Below are positions 1 to 10,382 of a DNA stretch of 64,000 nt, piece by piece. The notes beneath the pieces are model-generated. The model was not told where the DNA came from. It saw nothing but the letters and a program-made list of their open reading frames with translations, and did not search any database. Numbering within the stretch: position 1 is the first letter of the stretch; each line of letters starts with the position of its first letter. Source of the DNA: Azorinus chamasolen (lineage: Eukaryota > Mollusca > Bivalvia > Cardiida > Solecurtidae); NCBI GenBank assembly GCA_963576725.1, contig OY755252.1, positions 27,114,722 through 27,178,721 on the forward strand, in the 5' to 3' direction. Position numbers and translations under genes: made by a program.

Positions 1-173
1 TCTGATCAGGGTCTGCACTGTTTGCTTTTGACATAACATAGATCTGATTCTACAGTTTTTGTCAAAGCAAAAAACTCCCTTGAAAAAATTATACATGTAT
101 GATAAAATTGGGCCAATAAATATTCATGTTGTCACAATTTCTGACATGAATACAGAACAGAGAAAGGGTTAAA
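1..173 (-). repeat. MITE family I, right half (window edge)
   Basis: Right half of a palindromic MITE cut by the window edge. It starts in the hairpin arm (TCTGATCAGGGTCTGCACTG) and ends GAAAGGGTTAA. Family I is about 240 bp; one end reads CCATGAATATTCATG, the other CATAAATACGCC, and the centre is the GACCCAGATCAGA hairpin. Confidence 0.6.
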
Positions 174-188
174 TGATCTCTTTTAGAG

Positions 189-598
189 TTAATCCTTTCA
201 ATGCTGAATTGCCAGAGTTTACTCAGTACGAGAAGGCTTAACCCATTCCCACTTAGGCTATTTTTAGACCTAACCTCTTTGATTAAATCTACCAAAAAGG
301 AGCATTAACTAGAGAAAAGGAAACTTTCAGAATTGTGTAGTTTTGAAACCATTGTGTTAAATAGAGCATATGCTCCTGTGGAGCAAATGCTCTATTTATC
401 ACAATGGTTTCACAATGACTTTTACAGAAGCGTCAAAAGGCGTCAATATGCGGGAATGGGTTAAACGTGCAAGAGGATTTTGAATGACAAACGGTAAAGA
501 TCCTGATACTGATCTGAGGGCTCCTGTAGGAACCCTTTGATCTGGGTCTACACTGTCGAGTATAACGTCGCATGCGTGTCCAGCATTCGAAGGGTTAA
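189..598 (+). repeat. MITE family J, split by a family B insertion
   Basis: TTAA-bounded element starting TTAATCCTTTCAATGCTGAA and ending ATTCGAAGGGTTAA, with the hairpin CTGATCTGAGGGCTCC / GGAACCCTTTGATCTGGG. It is interrupted at its internal TTAA by the next element (238-464). Rejoined across that TTAA it matches the uninterrupted J copy at 35211-35423. Confidence 0.7.
238..464 (-). repeat. MITE family B
   Basis: Family B is about 228 bp with TTAA at both ends. One end reads CCTCCATAAATACGCC, the other GGCTATTTTTAGA, and a central 68-bp palindrome runs from GAAACCATTGTGATAAATAG to its complement. Here the apex is ATATGCTCCTGTGGAGCAAAT. It sits inside J at 189-598. Confidence 0.85.
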
Positions 599-1071
599 TA
601 AACAGATTATTGAACAAGTTGTCATTATCAATTGGAAGTAAGGGAGAATAAAACTGAATCTATAGTGTACTAAAATTCAATGGCAGATCAATACTATGCC
701 TGCTACTCCAGTGAATATAGGCCATATTTCTTTATTTGCTTCAATTGCTTATCAATGGATTCTACAGACTGCTCTGTTTCCTCAAATTATAGTATAGATT
801 TGATTCTACACGGTACGCCATGGCAAATATTTGCTTGTGTTTGTTAAGCCTACCTGGCACAAAGTGCCAATTTAGGTCACATGAGTTATTAGGATCGCCA
901 TGTGTCCACCATCGCCATCGCCAACAATTTCTTTAAGCAACATTTCCTAACTCATTATATAGCTGTATTTTCACCAAGATTTTTTGGAATGACTGGCTGT
1001 TTGTTGGCTGTATATTTGCTTGAGATGTGTAAAACACAAACTTTACGACATAAAAACTGACCATATTACAC
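599..1071. other. No gene; unassigned intergenic or intronic sequence
   Basis: No convincing exon or intact repeat. A short stretch near 770-830 (CTGCTCTGTTTCC to GCCATGGCAAA) resembles the outer part of family I and may be a decayed copy. Confidence 0.5.
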
Positions 1072-1491
1072 AGAGGTCTAGATAAGATGCGTAAATTATA
1101 ACTTTTTCAAGAATAACTGCTTTATTAACCCTTTCCTCCATAAATACGCATTTCCACACCTCTGTAAAAGTCACCTGTTTAAACCATTGTGATAAATAGA
1201 GCATTTGCTCCTATAGAAGCAAATGCTTTATTTATCATAATGGTTTCAATGGTTTCAAATGACGAAATTCTAAAAAATTCCATTTCTCTAGTTAATGCTC
1301 CTTTTTGGTAGATTTATTCAAAGAGGTTGGATCTAAAAATAGCCTATCGAGGAAAGGGTTAATTAATCGCTGCACCAACCTCTACGTGGTGCCTGACTTT
1401 TTAGAATCATCTCTTTAAGACGATTCTAACGAGTAGTCACAACAATTGGTGGAGAAAGGACACTAAATCTTTTAATATTGAGTACGCACCC
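1072..1491. repeat. MITE family C (hAT-like), split by family B
   Basis: Left part (CAGAGGTCTAGATAAGATGC) and right part (CACCAACC ... GAGTACGCACCC) of a family C element flank a family B copy. Family C is described at 17217-17411. The hairpin TTTTTAGAATCATCTC / AAGACGATTCTAACGAG is degenerate. Confidence 0.65.
1125..1362 (+). repeat. MITE family B
   Basis: TTAA-bounded copy beginning CCCTTTCCTCCATAAATACG and ending GAGGAAAGGGTTAA. The palindrome apex is TTTGCTCCTATAGAAGCAAA, with a short duplication of ATGGTTTCA on the right arm. It is inserted into the family C element around it. Confidence 0.85.
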
Positions 1492-1800
1492 GACTGAAGT
1501 TTATCTGTTACTCAGATAATATAATTATTCTTTGTTAGAGTGTCTTCATGGTAACAACCACACAAAGACAACATTATATTGATAAAGAAACCATCCTATT
1601 CATATTTGAATTACAAGAGACTATACATATAAGTATCACAATAGTAAAATACCCATGCTTTTTGATTGCACTGTGTCTATATACAAATTTAAAGTTACAA
1701 TTTCGCTCAAAATCATGATAAAATCACGTATTTTCTAATACATATACAAGTATGTATGTATTATCCCTAATACAAATTTACCGTTGAAATGTAGGATCAG
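1492..1800. other. No gene; unassigned AT-rich sequence
   Basis: I see no open exon, hairpin or repeat family here. Confidence 0.5.
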
Positions 1801-1948
1801 ATCAGTTTAATTCTATATGCTGCATAATGTTAACAGCAGATCCTGATCAGACTATGCTCCTATAGGAAATGTCTGAACAGTGGATCTAGATCTAGTCTGT
1901 TTGCCAAGGCATTAAAATTTAAAAGGTGTTACTATGGGGGAAAAGGTT
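1801..1948 (+). repeat. Degenerate family I MITE
   Basis: GCAGATCCTGATCAGACTATGCTCCTATAGGAAATGTCTGAAC is a decayed family I hairpin (apex GCTCCTATAGGA), and the element ends GGGGGAAAAGGTTGA. Confidence 0.5.
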
Positions 1949-2337
1949 GACCCTTTTCAGACTATTAGTAATAATTTTTGTTTGTCAGCAAAATTTGTTT
2001 TCAAGCGGCCATGCTACAATTTTCAAAATGGATTTTTTTGTCTGGTTGTTTTTAAAATTAATGATCAGACTGTACATCAAACATAATGGATCCTGATCTG
2101 AGGAGACACAAATGTGTTTGGCATCTGGTCAGGATCCGAACAGTTTTCATAGAAAGTCTTCTTCATTACCATGCATGCATTGAATAAACACAAAAATATG
2201 AGAAAAGCGTCAACTTATAATCAGTTGACAGTAGCAGCGATTTCTAGCAAAATCAATAGGCAACAGGATATGAAGTAGAGCAACCTGAGTAAACCCTTCT
2301 TCCGCTATTTGTAACCAGACTCGCTGCGATTTGCCAG

Positions 2338-2525
2338 GTAGGGTGCGGTGCGTAAATGTAAATATTTTCAATATTAACTTTATTTCTCCACCAAACCCTA
2401 TACTGTGACCACTCTTTAGAATCGTCTCGAAGAGACGATTCTAAAGAGTGGTCACAGTATAGGGTTTGGTGGAGAAATGACAATTTTAGTATTTTGATAT
2501 GCACCTTAATTATCCAGATGAGATA
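2338..2525. repeat. MITE family C with a perfect 47-bp-arm hairpin
   Basis: The hairpin at 2382-2478 has 47-bp arms that pair without a mismatch around the 3-base loop GAA. The arms run from ATTTCTCCACCAAACCC to the loop. Flanks GGTGCGTAAATG and GATATGCACCTT are the inner terminal repeats. Confidence 0.85.
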
Positions 2526-2660
2526 CTTTGTAACATGGGGTCTCATCAGAATCCAAGCTGTTTGACACTAGGTCAGTTTAGTTTCTTTCAAGCTTGACTG
2601 AATCAAAACTACAAAATGCTCCACATTAAGCAGACATCAATTTATCCTGCAAGTTGAAGG

Positions 2661-2884
2661 TTAGCCCTAAATACAACGCTGAAATTTCAAATGGACTTAA
2701 TTCTTAAATACAAACAGGTCAATCTTATGGTGAATATTTAGTGATTTGTTTCTAAAGTAAAGTGTAACCTGACAAACAGTACAGACCCAGATGCGAGGGC
2801 TCCTCAGTAGGAGCCCTCACATCTGGGTCTACACTGTTTGCAAAGGACATTAGTGACTGGTGTCCTGAGCACTGTAAGGGTTAA
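2661..2884 (+). repeat. MITE family G
   Basis: Starts TTAGCCCTAAATACAACGCT and ends CACTGTAAGGGTTAA. The core GACCCAGATGCGAGGGCTCC / GGAGCCCTCACATCTGGGTC lacks the arm mismatch seen in most copies. Family G elements are about 220 bp, with ends resembling ACAACGCTGAGTTTTC. Confidence 0.8.
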
Positions 2885-3048
2885 TGTGAAACTGTATATT
2901 TATACTCCTCATTTGACAAGTGTTTCTAGACTTAATGTCTTCCTGTCGATTTAAATGATGAGATGTGGCTGAAAGTTGTGACAGTTACTGACTCCCAGAG
3001 TTCATTGATACAAAGTTGTGATAACATGTACACAGAGTTTGGATCTAC

Positions 3049-3243
3049 AGAGATCCAGATAAGATGCGTAAATTGAAATATTTTTAAGTATAACTAAATT
3101 CTTTATTTCTCCACCAAACCCATGTTGTGACCAGTCTTTAGAATCGTCTCTTCGAGACGATTCTAAAGAGTGGTCGCAACATAGGGTTTGGTGGAGAAAT
3201 GACGATTTTAGTATTTGAGTACGCACCTTTATCTGTAGCTCTG
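3049..3243. repeat. MITE family C
   Basis: Terminal repeats CAGAGATCCAGATAAGATGC and GGTGCGTACTC-type (complement of GAGTACGCACC), with a long hairpin around CGTCTCTTCGAGACG. The right arm differs from the left at a few positions. Confidence 0.85.
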
Positions 3244-3297
3244 GTTCTAGGATAACTGTTTAGTAAACTACCTTTAATTTATCCCCGGTTACATCTT

Positions 3298-3523
3298 TTA
3301 ACCCATTCCCTGTTCTGTGTTAATTCCATGGATTTCAACACCTATTGAATATTCATGGACAAAATAGTTACAATGAAAGGTGGAACATAATAGATCTATC
3401 AAATGTCATTTAGCAAACAGAGCAGATCCTGATCAGATGGCTCGTATAGGAGCCATTTGATACGGGTATACTCTAGATATGTTTGCAAATGTGTGATAAA
3501 GCGTTTGTATGAAGGAAATTTAA
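3298..3523 (-). repeat. MITE family A, reverse orientation
   Basis: TTAA-bounded; GTTCTGTGTTAATTCC end first. The hairpin arms GAGCAGATCCTGATCAGATGG / CCATTTGATACGGG are partly decayed. It shares its right TTAA (3520-3523) with the family B copy that follows. Confidence 0.75.
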
Positions 3524-3748
3524 CCCATTCCCGCATATAGACGCCTTTTGACGCCTCTGTAAAAGTCACTTTGTGAAACCATTGTGATAAATAGAGCATT
3601 TGCTCCATAGGAGCAAATGCACTATTTATCACAATGGTTTCAACACCATACAATTCTAAAATTTTCCTTTTTAGTAGTAAATGCTCCTTTTCGGTATTTT
3701 TGTTCAAAGAGGTTGGATCTAAAAATAGCCTATACGGGAATGGGTTAA
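3520..3748 (+). repeat. MITE family B
   Basis: TTAACCCATTCCCGCATATAG to ACGGGAATGGGTTAA, with apex ATTTGCTCCATAGGAGCAAAT. It is strikingly like the copy at 49237-49463, including the TATAGACGCC and TTTTTAGTAGTAAATG variants, which suggests a shared recent source. Confidence 0.85.
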
Positions 3749-3965
3749 GGGATAAACCACCAAACTGTTTGTATTACTCTGAATACCTCGCCAAGATTCA
3801 AACTGTTCGTCATTCTGACACTTTATTTTAAAAGAAATGGAAGAAAAATAAACTTTTAGAATTGAAGCAGATGATCTAATCTGATGATATTTGCAGACAG
3901 TAACAGCTGATCTGTTGTAGTCTTCTGAATTTTGTAACCTGTGAAAAAACAACGCAACGCTCTTT
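3749..3965. repeat. Degenerate family H-like element
   Basis: CAAACTGTTCGTCATTCTGA followed by a GAAGCAGATGAT stretch resembles the right half of family H (compare 14797-15017). No TTAA ends or complete hairpin remain. Confidence 0.4.
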
Positions 3966-4044
3966 GACAGCATTTTCTGTAACAAACCCTCAAATTGGGT
4001 AAAAGACAACATTAGTCACAAATGTTTTTAGCTGGATGACACCT

Positions 4045-4521
4045 AGGGATAATTTTTAGCTCGTCTGTTTCGAAGAAATCATGAGCTATTGTCGTAACTC
4101 CGGGGTCCGCGTCGTTGTCCGACAGTCGTCCGAAATCTTAACATTGACCATAACTTCTTCAATTTTTCATTTACAACCTTCATTTTTGGTATGCATGTTT
4201 ATCTTGACAATCATACGACAGACAAGCGTTGGCATCCGCTTGCGGTGCTCTTGCTATTCCTCCAGCACTGAGGGGCTGGGGAAGCATATCGTTTTACATC
4301 TGTCTGTCTGTTGGTTGGCTAGTTAATGGCCTCAACTTTAATATTGGCGATAATTTTGTCGCCATTGCACATAGCTGCATACATGTTACTTCAAACTTGG
4401 CGTGCATGTGCAACTTATAATTATAGAGATGAACATTTTTAGGGGTGACTTATTAAGGTCAAGGTCATACATGAAGGTCAAAGGTCATATCAGGGGCATA
4501 CTGTGTTTCACAAACACATCT
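4045..4521 (+). repeat. Interspersed repeat K (GAGCTATTGTCG type) with a DR1 motif
   Basis: Starts TTTTTAGCTCGTCTGTTTCG and ends GTGTTTCACAAACACATCTTG; related copies are at 5424-5872, 29998-30425, 35611-35814 and 59436-59635. It contains a perfect AGGTCA-A-AGGTCA direct repeat at 4475-4487. No coding capacity is seen. Confidence 0.75.
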
Positions 4522-4703
4522 TGTTCTATATTTTGTCTGTCTGTCTGTCTGTTTTCTCCTTTTCTTTACGCAGGCTGTGGCAACACACGTTATACAATTA
4601 TCATGTTCCTAATTGAATGCTCCTATTTTAATTTTCTGTTATGTGACCGGGGCTGCTACAGATTTGGTATAACCAGTATATCGTATGCATTGATATGTAT
4701 ATA

Positions 4704-4829
4704 TTAACCCTTAGAATGTGGGATGCACATACACTGTCCTTTGCAAACAGTGTAGAACCAGATCGGAGGGCTCCTTGCCCTCTGATCAGGGTCTGCAGTT
4801 TGTCATTCAATATCCTCTAGCAATTTTAA
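4704..4829 (-). repeat. MITE family J, shortened
   Basis: TTAA-bounded, 126 bp. The core CAGATCGGAGGGCTCCTTGCCCTCTGATCAGGG has lost the apex of its right arm. It shares TTAA 4826-4829 with the next element. Confidence 0.6.
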
Positions 4830-5075
4830 CCCTTTCCCTGTTCTATATTTAGACCAAATTTCATCACCTACTGAATATTCATTAACAAAATAGGTATAAA
4901 GAAATCTGGAAGATGGAGCATTGTAGACATTTTAGAAAGTAAAGAAACAGATTTAACAAATTCTATTAGCAAACAGAGCAGACCCTGATCAGACGGCTCC
5001 TCTAGGAGCTGTCTGATCTGGGTCTACTCTGTTTGCAAATGCGTGAAAACACGTTTATATGAGGGAAAGGGTTAA
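4826..5075 (-). repeat. MITE family A, reverse orientation
   Basis: Complete TTAA-bounded copy, 250 bp. The hairpin GAGCAGACCCTGATCAGACGG / CTGTCTGATCTGGGTCTACTC shows the typical T-versus-A arm difference, with apex GGCTCCTCTAGGAGC. Confidence 0.9.
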
Positions 5076-5164
5076 GCCTTTCATATTGAGTGGACTCTGT
5101 TACAGTCAAACGCTGTCAGATGGGCTCTTCCACTCTGAAAACTCAGTATAATTAGAAGGGTTAA
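5072..5164. repeat. Short TTAA-bounded element (family M)
   Basis: 93 bp between TTAAGCCTTTCATATTGAG and ATTAGAAGGGTTAA, with no central hairpin. A related, more decayed stretch follows the B fragment at 9110-9210. Confidence 0.45.
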
Positions 5165-5181
5165 CCCTTAATTTCCCTTTT

Positions 5182-6145
5182 TAGCTCACCAGAGCACAAA
5201 GTGCTCAGGGTGAGCTTTTGTGATCGCCCGTTGTCCGTCGTCGTGCGTCGTTCGTCGTTCGTCGTCCGTCGTCAACAATTTGAACCTTTAAAAATCTTCT
5301 CCTCTGAATCTACAGGGATCTCAACTTTCATCTTTGGCACATAGCATCATATTCAGGTCCTCTACAAAAGTTATATAAATTATGCCCCTGGGGTCAAAAT
5401 TGACCACACCCCAGGGGTGCCTTTTTATGCCCCCATTGACGATAGTCGGGGGCATATTGTTTTTGCCCTGTCTGTCTGTCTGTTTGTCTGTTTGTCCGTT
5501 TGTCTGTTTGTCTGTTTGTCTGTTTGTTTGTCAGCAACTTTAACATTGGTCATAACTTTTGAGCCAGTATAGATAGAGACTTGATATTTGGCATACATAT
5601 GTATCTCATAAAGCCGCACATTTTGAGGGGTGCCGTGTCAAGGTCAAGGTCATCCTTCAAGGTCAGAGGTCAAATATATGGGTCAAATCGCCAACTTTAA
5701 CATTGGCCATAACTTTTGGATCAGTAGAGATAGAGACTTGATATTTGGCATGCTTGTGTATCTCATGAGGCTGCATATTTTGAGGGGTGACATGTCAAGG
5801 TCAAGGTTATCCTTCAAGGTCAGAGGTCAAATATATGAGGGGGCATAGTGTTTCACAAACACATCTTGTTTTCAAAAGAAACATATAGTAAAACTTTGAA
5901 AATCTTCTCCTCTGAAACCAGAAGCTTCTCAGCTTTCATAATTGGCACATAGCATCATGTTCAGGTCCTCTACAAAAGTTATATAAATTATGGCCCTTGG
6001 GTCAAAATTGGCCCCGCCCCAGGGGTGGGCAGTTTTCAATAGAATCATATAGTGCAAACTTTGAAAATCTTCTCCTCTGAAACTGGAAGGTTCTCAGCTT
6101 TCATATTTGGCACATAGCATCATGTTCAGGTCCTCTACATACCGG
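5182..6145 (+). repeat. Interspersed repeat N (AGCTCACCAGAGCACAAAG type) with internal tandem units
   Basis: Begins TTTTAGCTCACCAGAGCACA, followed by CGTCGT-rich sequence. About 170-bp units (TTTGAAAATCTTCTCCTCTG to GGCAGTTTTCAATAGAATC) then recur at about 5280, 5890 and 6057. It is interrupted at 5424-5872 by repeat K. Its right end is fused to a truncated family A element at 6146. Confidence 0.7.
5424..5872 (+). repeat. Interspersed repeat K2 (TTTATGCCCCC type) with DR1 motifs
   Basis: Runs from TTTATGCCCCCATTGACG, through a CTGT/TTGT-rich tract, to GGGGGCATAGTGTTTCACAA and CACATCTTGTT. It holds two tandem subunits, each ending in TCAAGGTCAAGG plus AGGTCA-G-AGGTCA (5660-5672 and 5817-5829). 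It is inserted in repeat N. Confidence 0.75.
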
Positions 6146-6370
6146 TAGGCCAATTTTCAATACCTACTGAATATTGATTAACAAAATAGTTATAAAGATA
6201 TATGGAAGGTGGAACATTGTAGACATTTTAGAAAGCAAAAAAACAGATCTATCAAATTCTGTTAGCAAACAGAGCAGACCCTGATCAGACGGCTCCTAGA
6301 GGAGCCGTCTGATCTGGGTCTACTCTGTTTGCAAATGCGTGAAGACACGTCTATATGAGGGAAAGGGTTA
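6146..6370 (-). repeat. MITE family A, left end missing
   Basis: Body and right end of a reverse A copy ending GAGGGAAAGGGTTAA. The outer TTAACCC end is replaced by repeat N sequence (junction near 6145). The hairpin is complete with the T/A arm difference. Confidence 0.8.
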
Positions 6371-6489
6371 ATATGGATAATAGAAGCAAATGAAAGGACA
6401 AATCTGTTACATGATCAAATCCTATATGAATAATAGCATTGATATGTATGAAAGGAATCAATGGAGAACTCGGATCCCTGTATTCTGCT

Positions 6490-6665
6490 TTTACACTCTT
6501 TGCCCGCTAGCAGCCAATTCCTCACAACCTGTGCAAACAGTCTGGATCCAGATCAGATGCTGATTAACTCTGTATCTCATCAACATTCTTACTGTATTTA
6601 TGAAGAAAACAAATAGATGGAATATCAAATTTAATAATAGTGGCAGATTTTGCAGATGACAATAA
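6490..6665. repeat. Degenerate family H element
   Basis: AACAGTCTGGATCCAGATCAGATGCTGATTAACTCTGTATCTCATC is a decayed H hairpin. An AT dinucleotide tract follows at 6677-6702. Confidence 0.45.
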
Positions 6666-6792
6666 TTTATTCAGGGTGATATATATATATAATATATATA
6701 AGAGGTTATGAAAATTGCAACCTGTGGACGTCCTCTGAATTCTTCTCCTGCTGTAAAAGTGATATGTGCTTGATTTTTATTTCTGTGTCATT

Positions 6793-7245
6793 CCTGCCGA
6801 GAGGCAGTGCGTTACTTAGGGATCACTTTTCCTCCATCTGTCTGTCTGTCCATCTGTCTGTCACAGTTTCTTTTTTTGGCTGTCATTTATAAACTAATCA
6901 TTATAGAGCTTTCAAATTTCACATGTGTCTAAAAATCCGCTCATTGAGGAACATTGGTGTAACTAAGGTCCATCACTCTGCATGCAATACTTTTTTTTAT
7001 TTTTCCCCTTTTTTCACACTCTTTTTTTTGGCTGTCATTTCTAAACTAATCATTATAGAGCTTTCAAATTTCACTTGTGTCTTCCTCTCATTGAGGACAA
7101 TGATGTAACTGAGGTCCACCACTCTGCATGCAATACATTTTGAGCTATTCCCCTTTGTTCTGATTTTCGCACTGCAGCATATTATCAGTTTTAGTGTGCG
7201 GTAAGAGCAGGTGACACATGTGTTCCTCCGAACACTCTTGTTTTA
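6793..7245 (+). repeat. Interspersed repeat P with a roughly 150-bp internal duplication
   Basis: CCGAGAGGCAGTGCGTTACT, then CTGT-rich sequence. Two copies follow of a unit spanning GGCTGTCATTT-TAAACTAATC to CACTCTGCATGCAATAC. It ends GAACACTCTTGTTTT. A shorter relative is at 61077-61205. Confidence 0.6.
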
Positions 7246-7392
7246 GATATCACTACTTAGCAGGCAAAATGTTAATATGGCTTGTTATGTTGTTGATTTT
7301 CTATTGAAGTCAGAAGCAGATTGCATAGTGGTGTTTGCAACACTTACCAAAGTATTTTTTCTCTTTCATGTAAAAGCCGTCATCTGAATGTC

Positions 7393-7660
7393 AAACTGTT
7401 TGGATCCTAATGAGATGCTGAGTTAATAACTCTTTCGCTGCCAATGTCGCATCTGTGATTACCATTGCAAGCATTTTGGATCCGGATGTTACAGATACTC
7501 GGCATCTCATTAGGATCCAAACTGTTTGTTACTGTGAATCTGTTTTTAAAACAAAATGAAAAAAAACCCAATTGTATCAGACGACAGAATTGCAGACGAC
7601 AGAAGTTGGCAAAAGAGTTAATCCTCTCATATGCATTCTGATCCAAGCTATTTACAAAGG
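7393..7660. repeat. Family H hairpin interrupted by another H element
   Basis: Outer arms CAAACTGTTTGGATCCTAAT and ATTCTGATCCAAGCTATT flank the element at 7423-7621, which is inserted at the TTAA in the hairpin apex. Confidence 0.6.
7423..7621. repeat. MITE family H
   Basis: TTAATAACTCTTTCGCTGCC to GTTGGCAAAAGAGTTAA. Family H is about 200-220 bp and its hairpin arms read CAGTTTGGATCCTGATGAGA. The apex is GCCGAGTTACTCGGC-like, unlike the GCTCC apex of the other families. Confidence 0.75.
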
Positions 7661-7696
7661 TCGTCACAAAATTTGGTCCACCTATTATTAAAAGAG

Positions 7697-7895
7697 TTAT
7701 GATTCATTCCCTCGTATTGATGCCTTTTGACGCCTCTGCAAAAGTCCCCTGTTGAAACCATTGTGATAAATAGAGCATTTGCTCCTATAAGAGCAAAATT
7801 AATGCTCTTTTTATCACAATGGTTTTAAACTACAAAAACCTAAAAAAAATAATTCCTTTTTTCTTGTTAATGCTTCTTTTATGGTAGATTTATTC
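7697..7895 (+). repeat. MITE family B, right end truncated
   Basis: Starts near TCATTCCCTCGTATTGATGCC. The palindrome has an extra ATT in its apex (GAGCAAAATTAATGCTC). The element stops at TAGATTTATTC, where unrelated J/I-like sequence (7896-8010) follows. Confidence 0.7.
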
Positions 7896-8205
7896 TGTAT
7901 GAGTGTACTGATACTTGCAAACAGAGTAGACCAAGGTCGTAATTAAGGCTCCATGTGGAGCCTTCTAATCAGGGTCTACATGATGTTTGTCAGTCAAAAT
8001 CATCTGGCAACAGTTTTGTACTGAATTGAAATTGATAGACTTTATAATAATACCAGTTTTAACATTGATGGAATAATAATTACACCAGTGTACAATCCGA
8101 CCTAAATACCATTTGTAAACTGCTTTGATCCATATCGATTAGTGAGTTTCTCAAATGCTTGAACAAATTGCAAGTAAGAAGATTCATTTTTTATTGGCTT
8201 CATAT

Positions 8206-8300
8206 CACAGAGGTCCAGATCATGCATAAATTAAAACATTTTCGAGAATAACGTTTTTAATTTCTCCACCAAAACTACTCTTTGGAACTATTATAAAGGC
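8206..8300. repeat. Family C fragment, left half only
   Basis: CACAGAGGTCCAGATCATGC to CTCCACCAAAACTACTCTTTG; the right arm is absent. A small separate hairpin TGCCAAT-TTT-ATTGGCA lies at 8330-8346. Confidence 0.6.
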
Positions 8301-8354
8301 CAGTGACAGGTCACAACAGAGGGCGTGGTGCCAATTTTATTGGCACAATAAAGG

Positions 8355-8576
8355 TTAACCCTTTCCCTCATAAACGTGTTTTCATGCGTTTGCAAACAGA
8401 GGAGCCGTCTGATCAGGGTCTACTCTGTTTGCTGATGGAAATTGATAGATCTGTTTCTTTACTTTCTAAAATGGCTACAATAGTCCACCTTCCGTATTTC
8501 ATTGTAACGCTTTTATACCAGGAATATTCAGTAGGTATTGAAATTTGGACTAAATATAGAACAGGGAAAACGTTAA
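8355..8576 (+). repeat. MITE family A, one hairpin arm lost
   Basis: TTAA-bounded. After GCAAACAGAG the left arm is missing and the sequence jumps to GAGCCGTCTGATCAGGGTC. Confidence 0.85.
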
Positions 8577-8901
8577 TACATATTCATCAAGTAAAGAGTT
8601 TGTATGCAGTTGGCTTCCATTGAAGTCTAAAGCCCCAGGAGATCATGGAAGAACAAGTGTGTCAAATGAGTTATGAATGCAGTAAACACATTTAATAATC
8701 CAGTTGGGCACAGGTAGTTGGATCATTTTGCTGACTGAAAGTGTTGCCTGCTGAAAAACTGTAGTCTTCTTCAAGCACCTATGCTACAAATTGTGTTTAA
8801 TACTATAGTATTGTTTATTGAAATAGTATCTGCAAAACAATAATTTATGGTGTTTATTCTGATACTCAAATGTATCACGTTTGACCTGTTTAAATTGCTT
8901 T
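8577..8901. other. No gene; unassigned sequence
   Basis: I see no exon and no repeat I can name in this stretch. Confidence 0.5.
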
Positions 8902-9110
8902 ATCTCATGAATATTCATGTAAGAAATGAACACATCATGAATATTTATTATCTGATTCTTAATATAATGGCATATAACATGGCTGGAATGTTGGCTATGG
9001 CATGAAAAATATGTAGAATCAGGTATATTTAACCTTTAGTAAATGCTCCTTTTGGGTAGATTCATTCAAAGAGGTTGGGTCTAAAAATAGTCTATGGAGG
9101 AAAGGGTCTT
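8902..9110. repeat. Family I left part joined to family B right part
   Basis: CTCATGAATATTCATGTAAG to GTAGAATCAGG is the left part of family I. TTTAGTAAATGCTCCTTTTG to GAGGAAAGGGTC is the right part of B. The remaining halves are absent, so this is a chimeric remnant. Confidence 0.55.
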
Positions 9111-9283
9111 AAATGCCTTTCATATAATTATACTGAGTTGACTTTTTTTGTTAAACCAGATGGGCAATAATTCTACTCTGAAACTTCACCGTTGAAAGGT
9201 ATTATGTGTGCTAGAAATAGAAGATTGAAAAAAACGTTGGCTACATAAAAATGTCCATTTATCACTTAACATCTACCTTTATA

Positions 9284-9495
9284 TAGTAAAACCTCTCTAT
9301 AACGGCCACCAAATTACATCAAATATTTTATGTTAAAGGCAAGTGGCTGCTTAAAGCAAGGTAACAAAAGTAAAACAACGCTCCTAATAGGAGCGTTCTG
9401 TTTAAAAATACTTTCACCTTGCTTTAAGCAGCCACCTGCCCTAAATACCAACTAATTAACACAATTTAGTGGCCGTTATAGAGAGGTTTTTACTC
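9284..9495. repeat. MITE family D (TA target, Tc1/mariner-like)
   Basis: Inverted ends AGTAAAACCTCTCTATAACG / CGTTATAGAGAGGTTTTTAC are flanked by TA. An internal hairpin built from GGCTGCTTAAAGCAAGGT and its complement has the apex ACGCTCCTAATAGGAGCGT. Other copies: 28611-28814 and 51248-51442. Confidence 0.85.
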
Positions 9496-9497
9496 TA

Positions 9498-9630
9498 TTA
9501 AGACCTTTTTACGCCTTTGCAAACTGAGCAATCAGACAGACTCTGATCAGACAGCTCCTGTAGAATCTTCAGGTCTACTCTGTTTGCATACGGGCTTAAA
9601 GGGGGAATATAAGGGTAAAGGAATGGTTAA
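9498..9630. repeat. Degenerate hairpin MITE (I/J type)
   Basis: GACTCTGATCAGACAGCTCCTGTAG ... GGTCTACTCTGTTTGC is a decayed core; the element ends GGAATGGTTAA. Confidence 0.5.
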
Positions 9631-9771
9631 ATTAGCAGCTATATTTGCAAGTAAAAATCATACCAATACTGCTTCCCCCCACAAAGTGAGGAAAACACCT
9701 GTACGTTATCATCTCATAGATCTTGCATACAGTTTGCAGTTGCAGTAAGGATAGGATATTCTGTGAACCCT

Positions 9772-10006
9772 TTAACCCTTTCCTCCATAAATACGCATTT
9801 CCACGCCTTTGTACATATAAAAGTCACTTTATGAAACCATTGTGATAAATAGAGCATTTGCTCCTATAGGAGCAAATGCTCTATTTATCACAATGGTTTC
9901 AAATCACAAAATTCTAAAAATTTCCTTTTCTCTACTTAGTGCTCCTTTTCGGTAGATTTATTCAAAGAGGTTGGGTCTAAAAATAGCCTATGGAGGAAAT
10001 GGTTAT
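9772..10006 (+). repeat. MITE family B with a perfect 68-bp palindrome
   Basis: The palindrome at 9833-9900 (GAAACCATTGTGATAAATAG to its complement) has 34-bp arms, no spacer and no mismatch. Apex: TTTGCTCCTATAGGAGCAAA. Left target TTAA, right TTAT. Confidence 0.9.
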
Positions 10007-10134
10007 ATGCTGAGTTATTTTCATTTAGTGACGACGTTCCATCACTGTGTAATTTTAGGACATTCATTATAATATTTGATTATAATAAAGAAGATCTTTA
10101 ATGACAAAGAGTTCAGACTCTAAAATATCAGAGT

Positions 10135-10200
10135 GTTCCATGATCCCTCTGATCTGGGTCTACACAGTGTTTGCAAATTTATGCCAATACACTTGCTTTC
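10135..10200. repeat. Hairpin MITE fragment (single arm)
   Basis: CCCTCTGATCTGGGTCTACAC with flanking GTTTGCAAATTTATGCC is one arm of an I/J-type element. Confidence 0.45.
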
Positions 10201-10223
10201 TTCATACAAATAGTTAAAACAAA

Positions 10224-10382
10224 GCAACATGTAATGGTGACAGTACTCAAATACTAAAATCGTCATTTCTTCATCAAACCGTATCTTATGATCAGTCACG
10301 TACAGCATAAATAAGTTTTGTGGAGAAATAAAGGAAGTTATTCTTGAAAATGTTTTAATTTACACATCTTATCTGGGGTGCT
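10224..10382. repeat. Degenerate family C element
   Basis: GTACTCAAATACTAAAATCG to ACACATCTTATCTGGGGTG. The central arms are largely eroded around GATCAGTCACGTACAGC. Confidence 0.6.

Noticed and set aside
2253..2546. Small protein-coding ORF (97 aa) and many similar 60-110 aa ORFs
   Set aside because: They run through MITE hairpins. The same peptide patterns recur wherever families A, C, F or I occur, on both strands, so they are by-products of palindromes.
5460..5535. Simple CTGT/TTGT tract as a separate microsatellite locus
   Set aside because: The tract is part of interspersed repeat K and recurs at the same position in its copy at 29998-30425.
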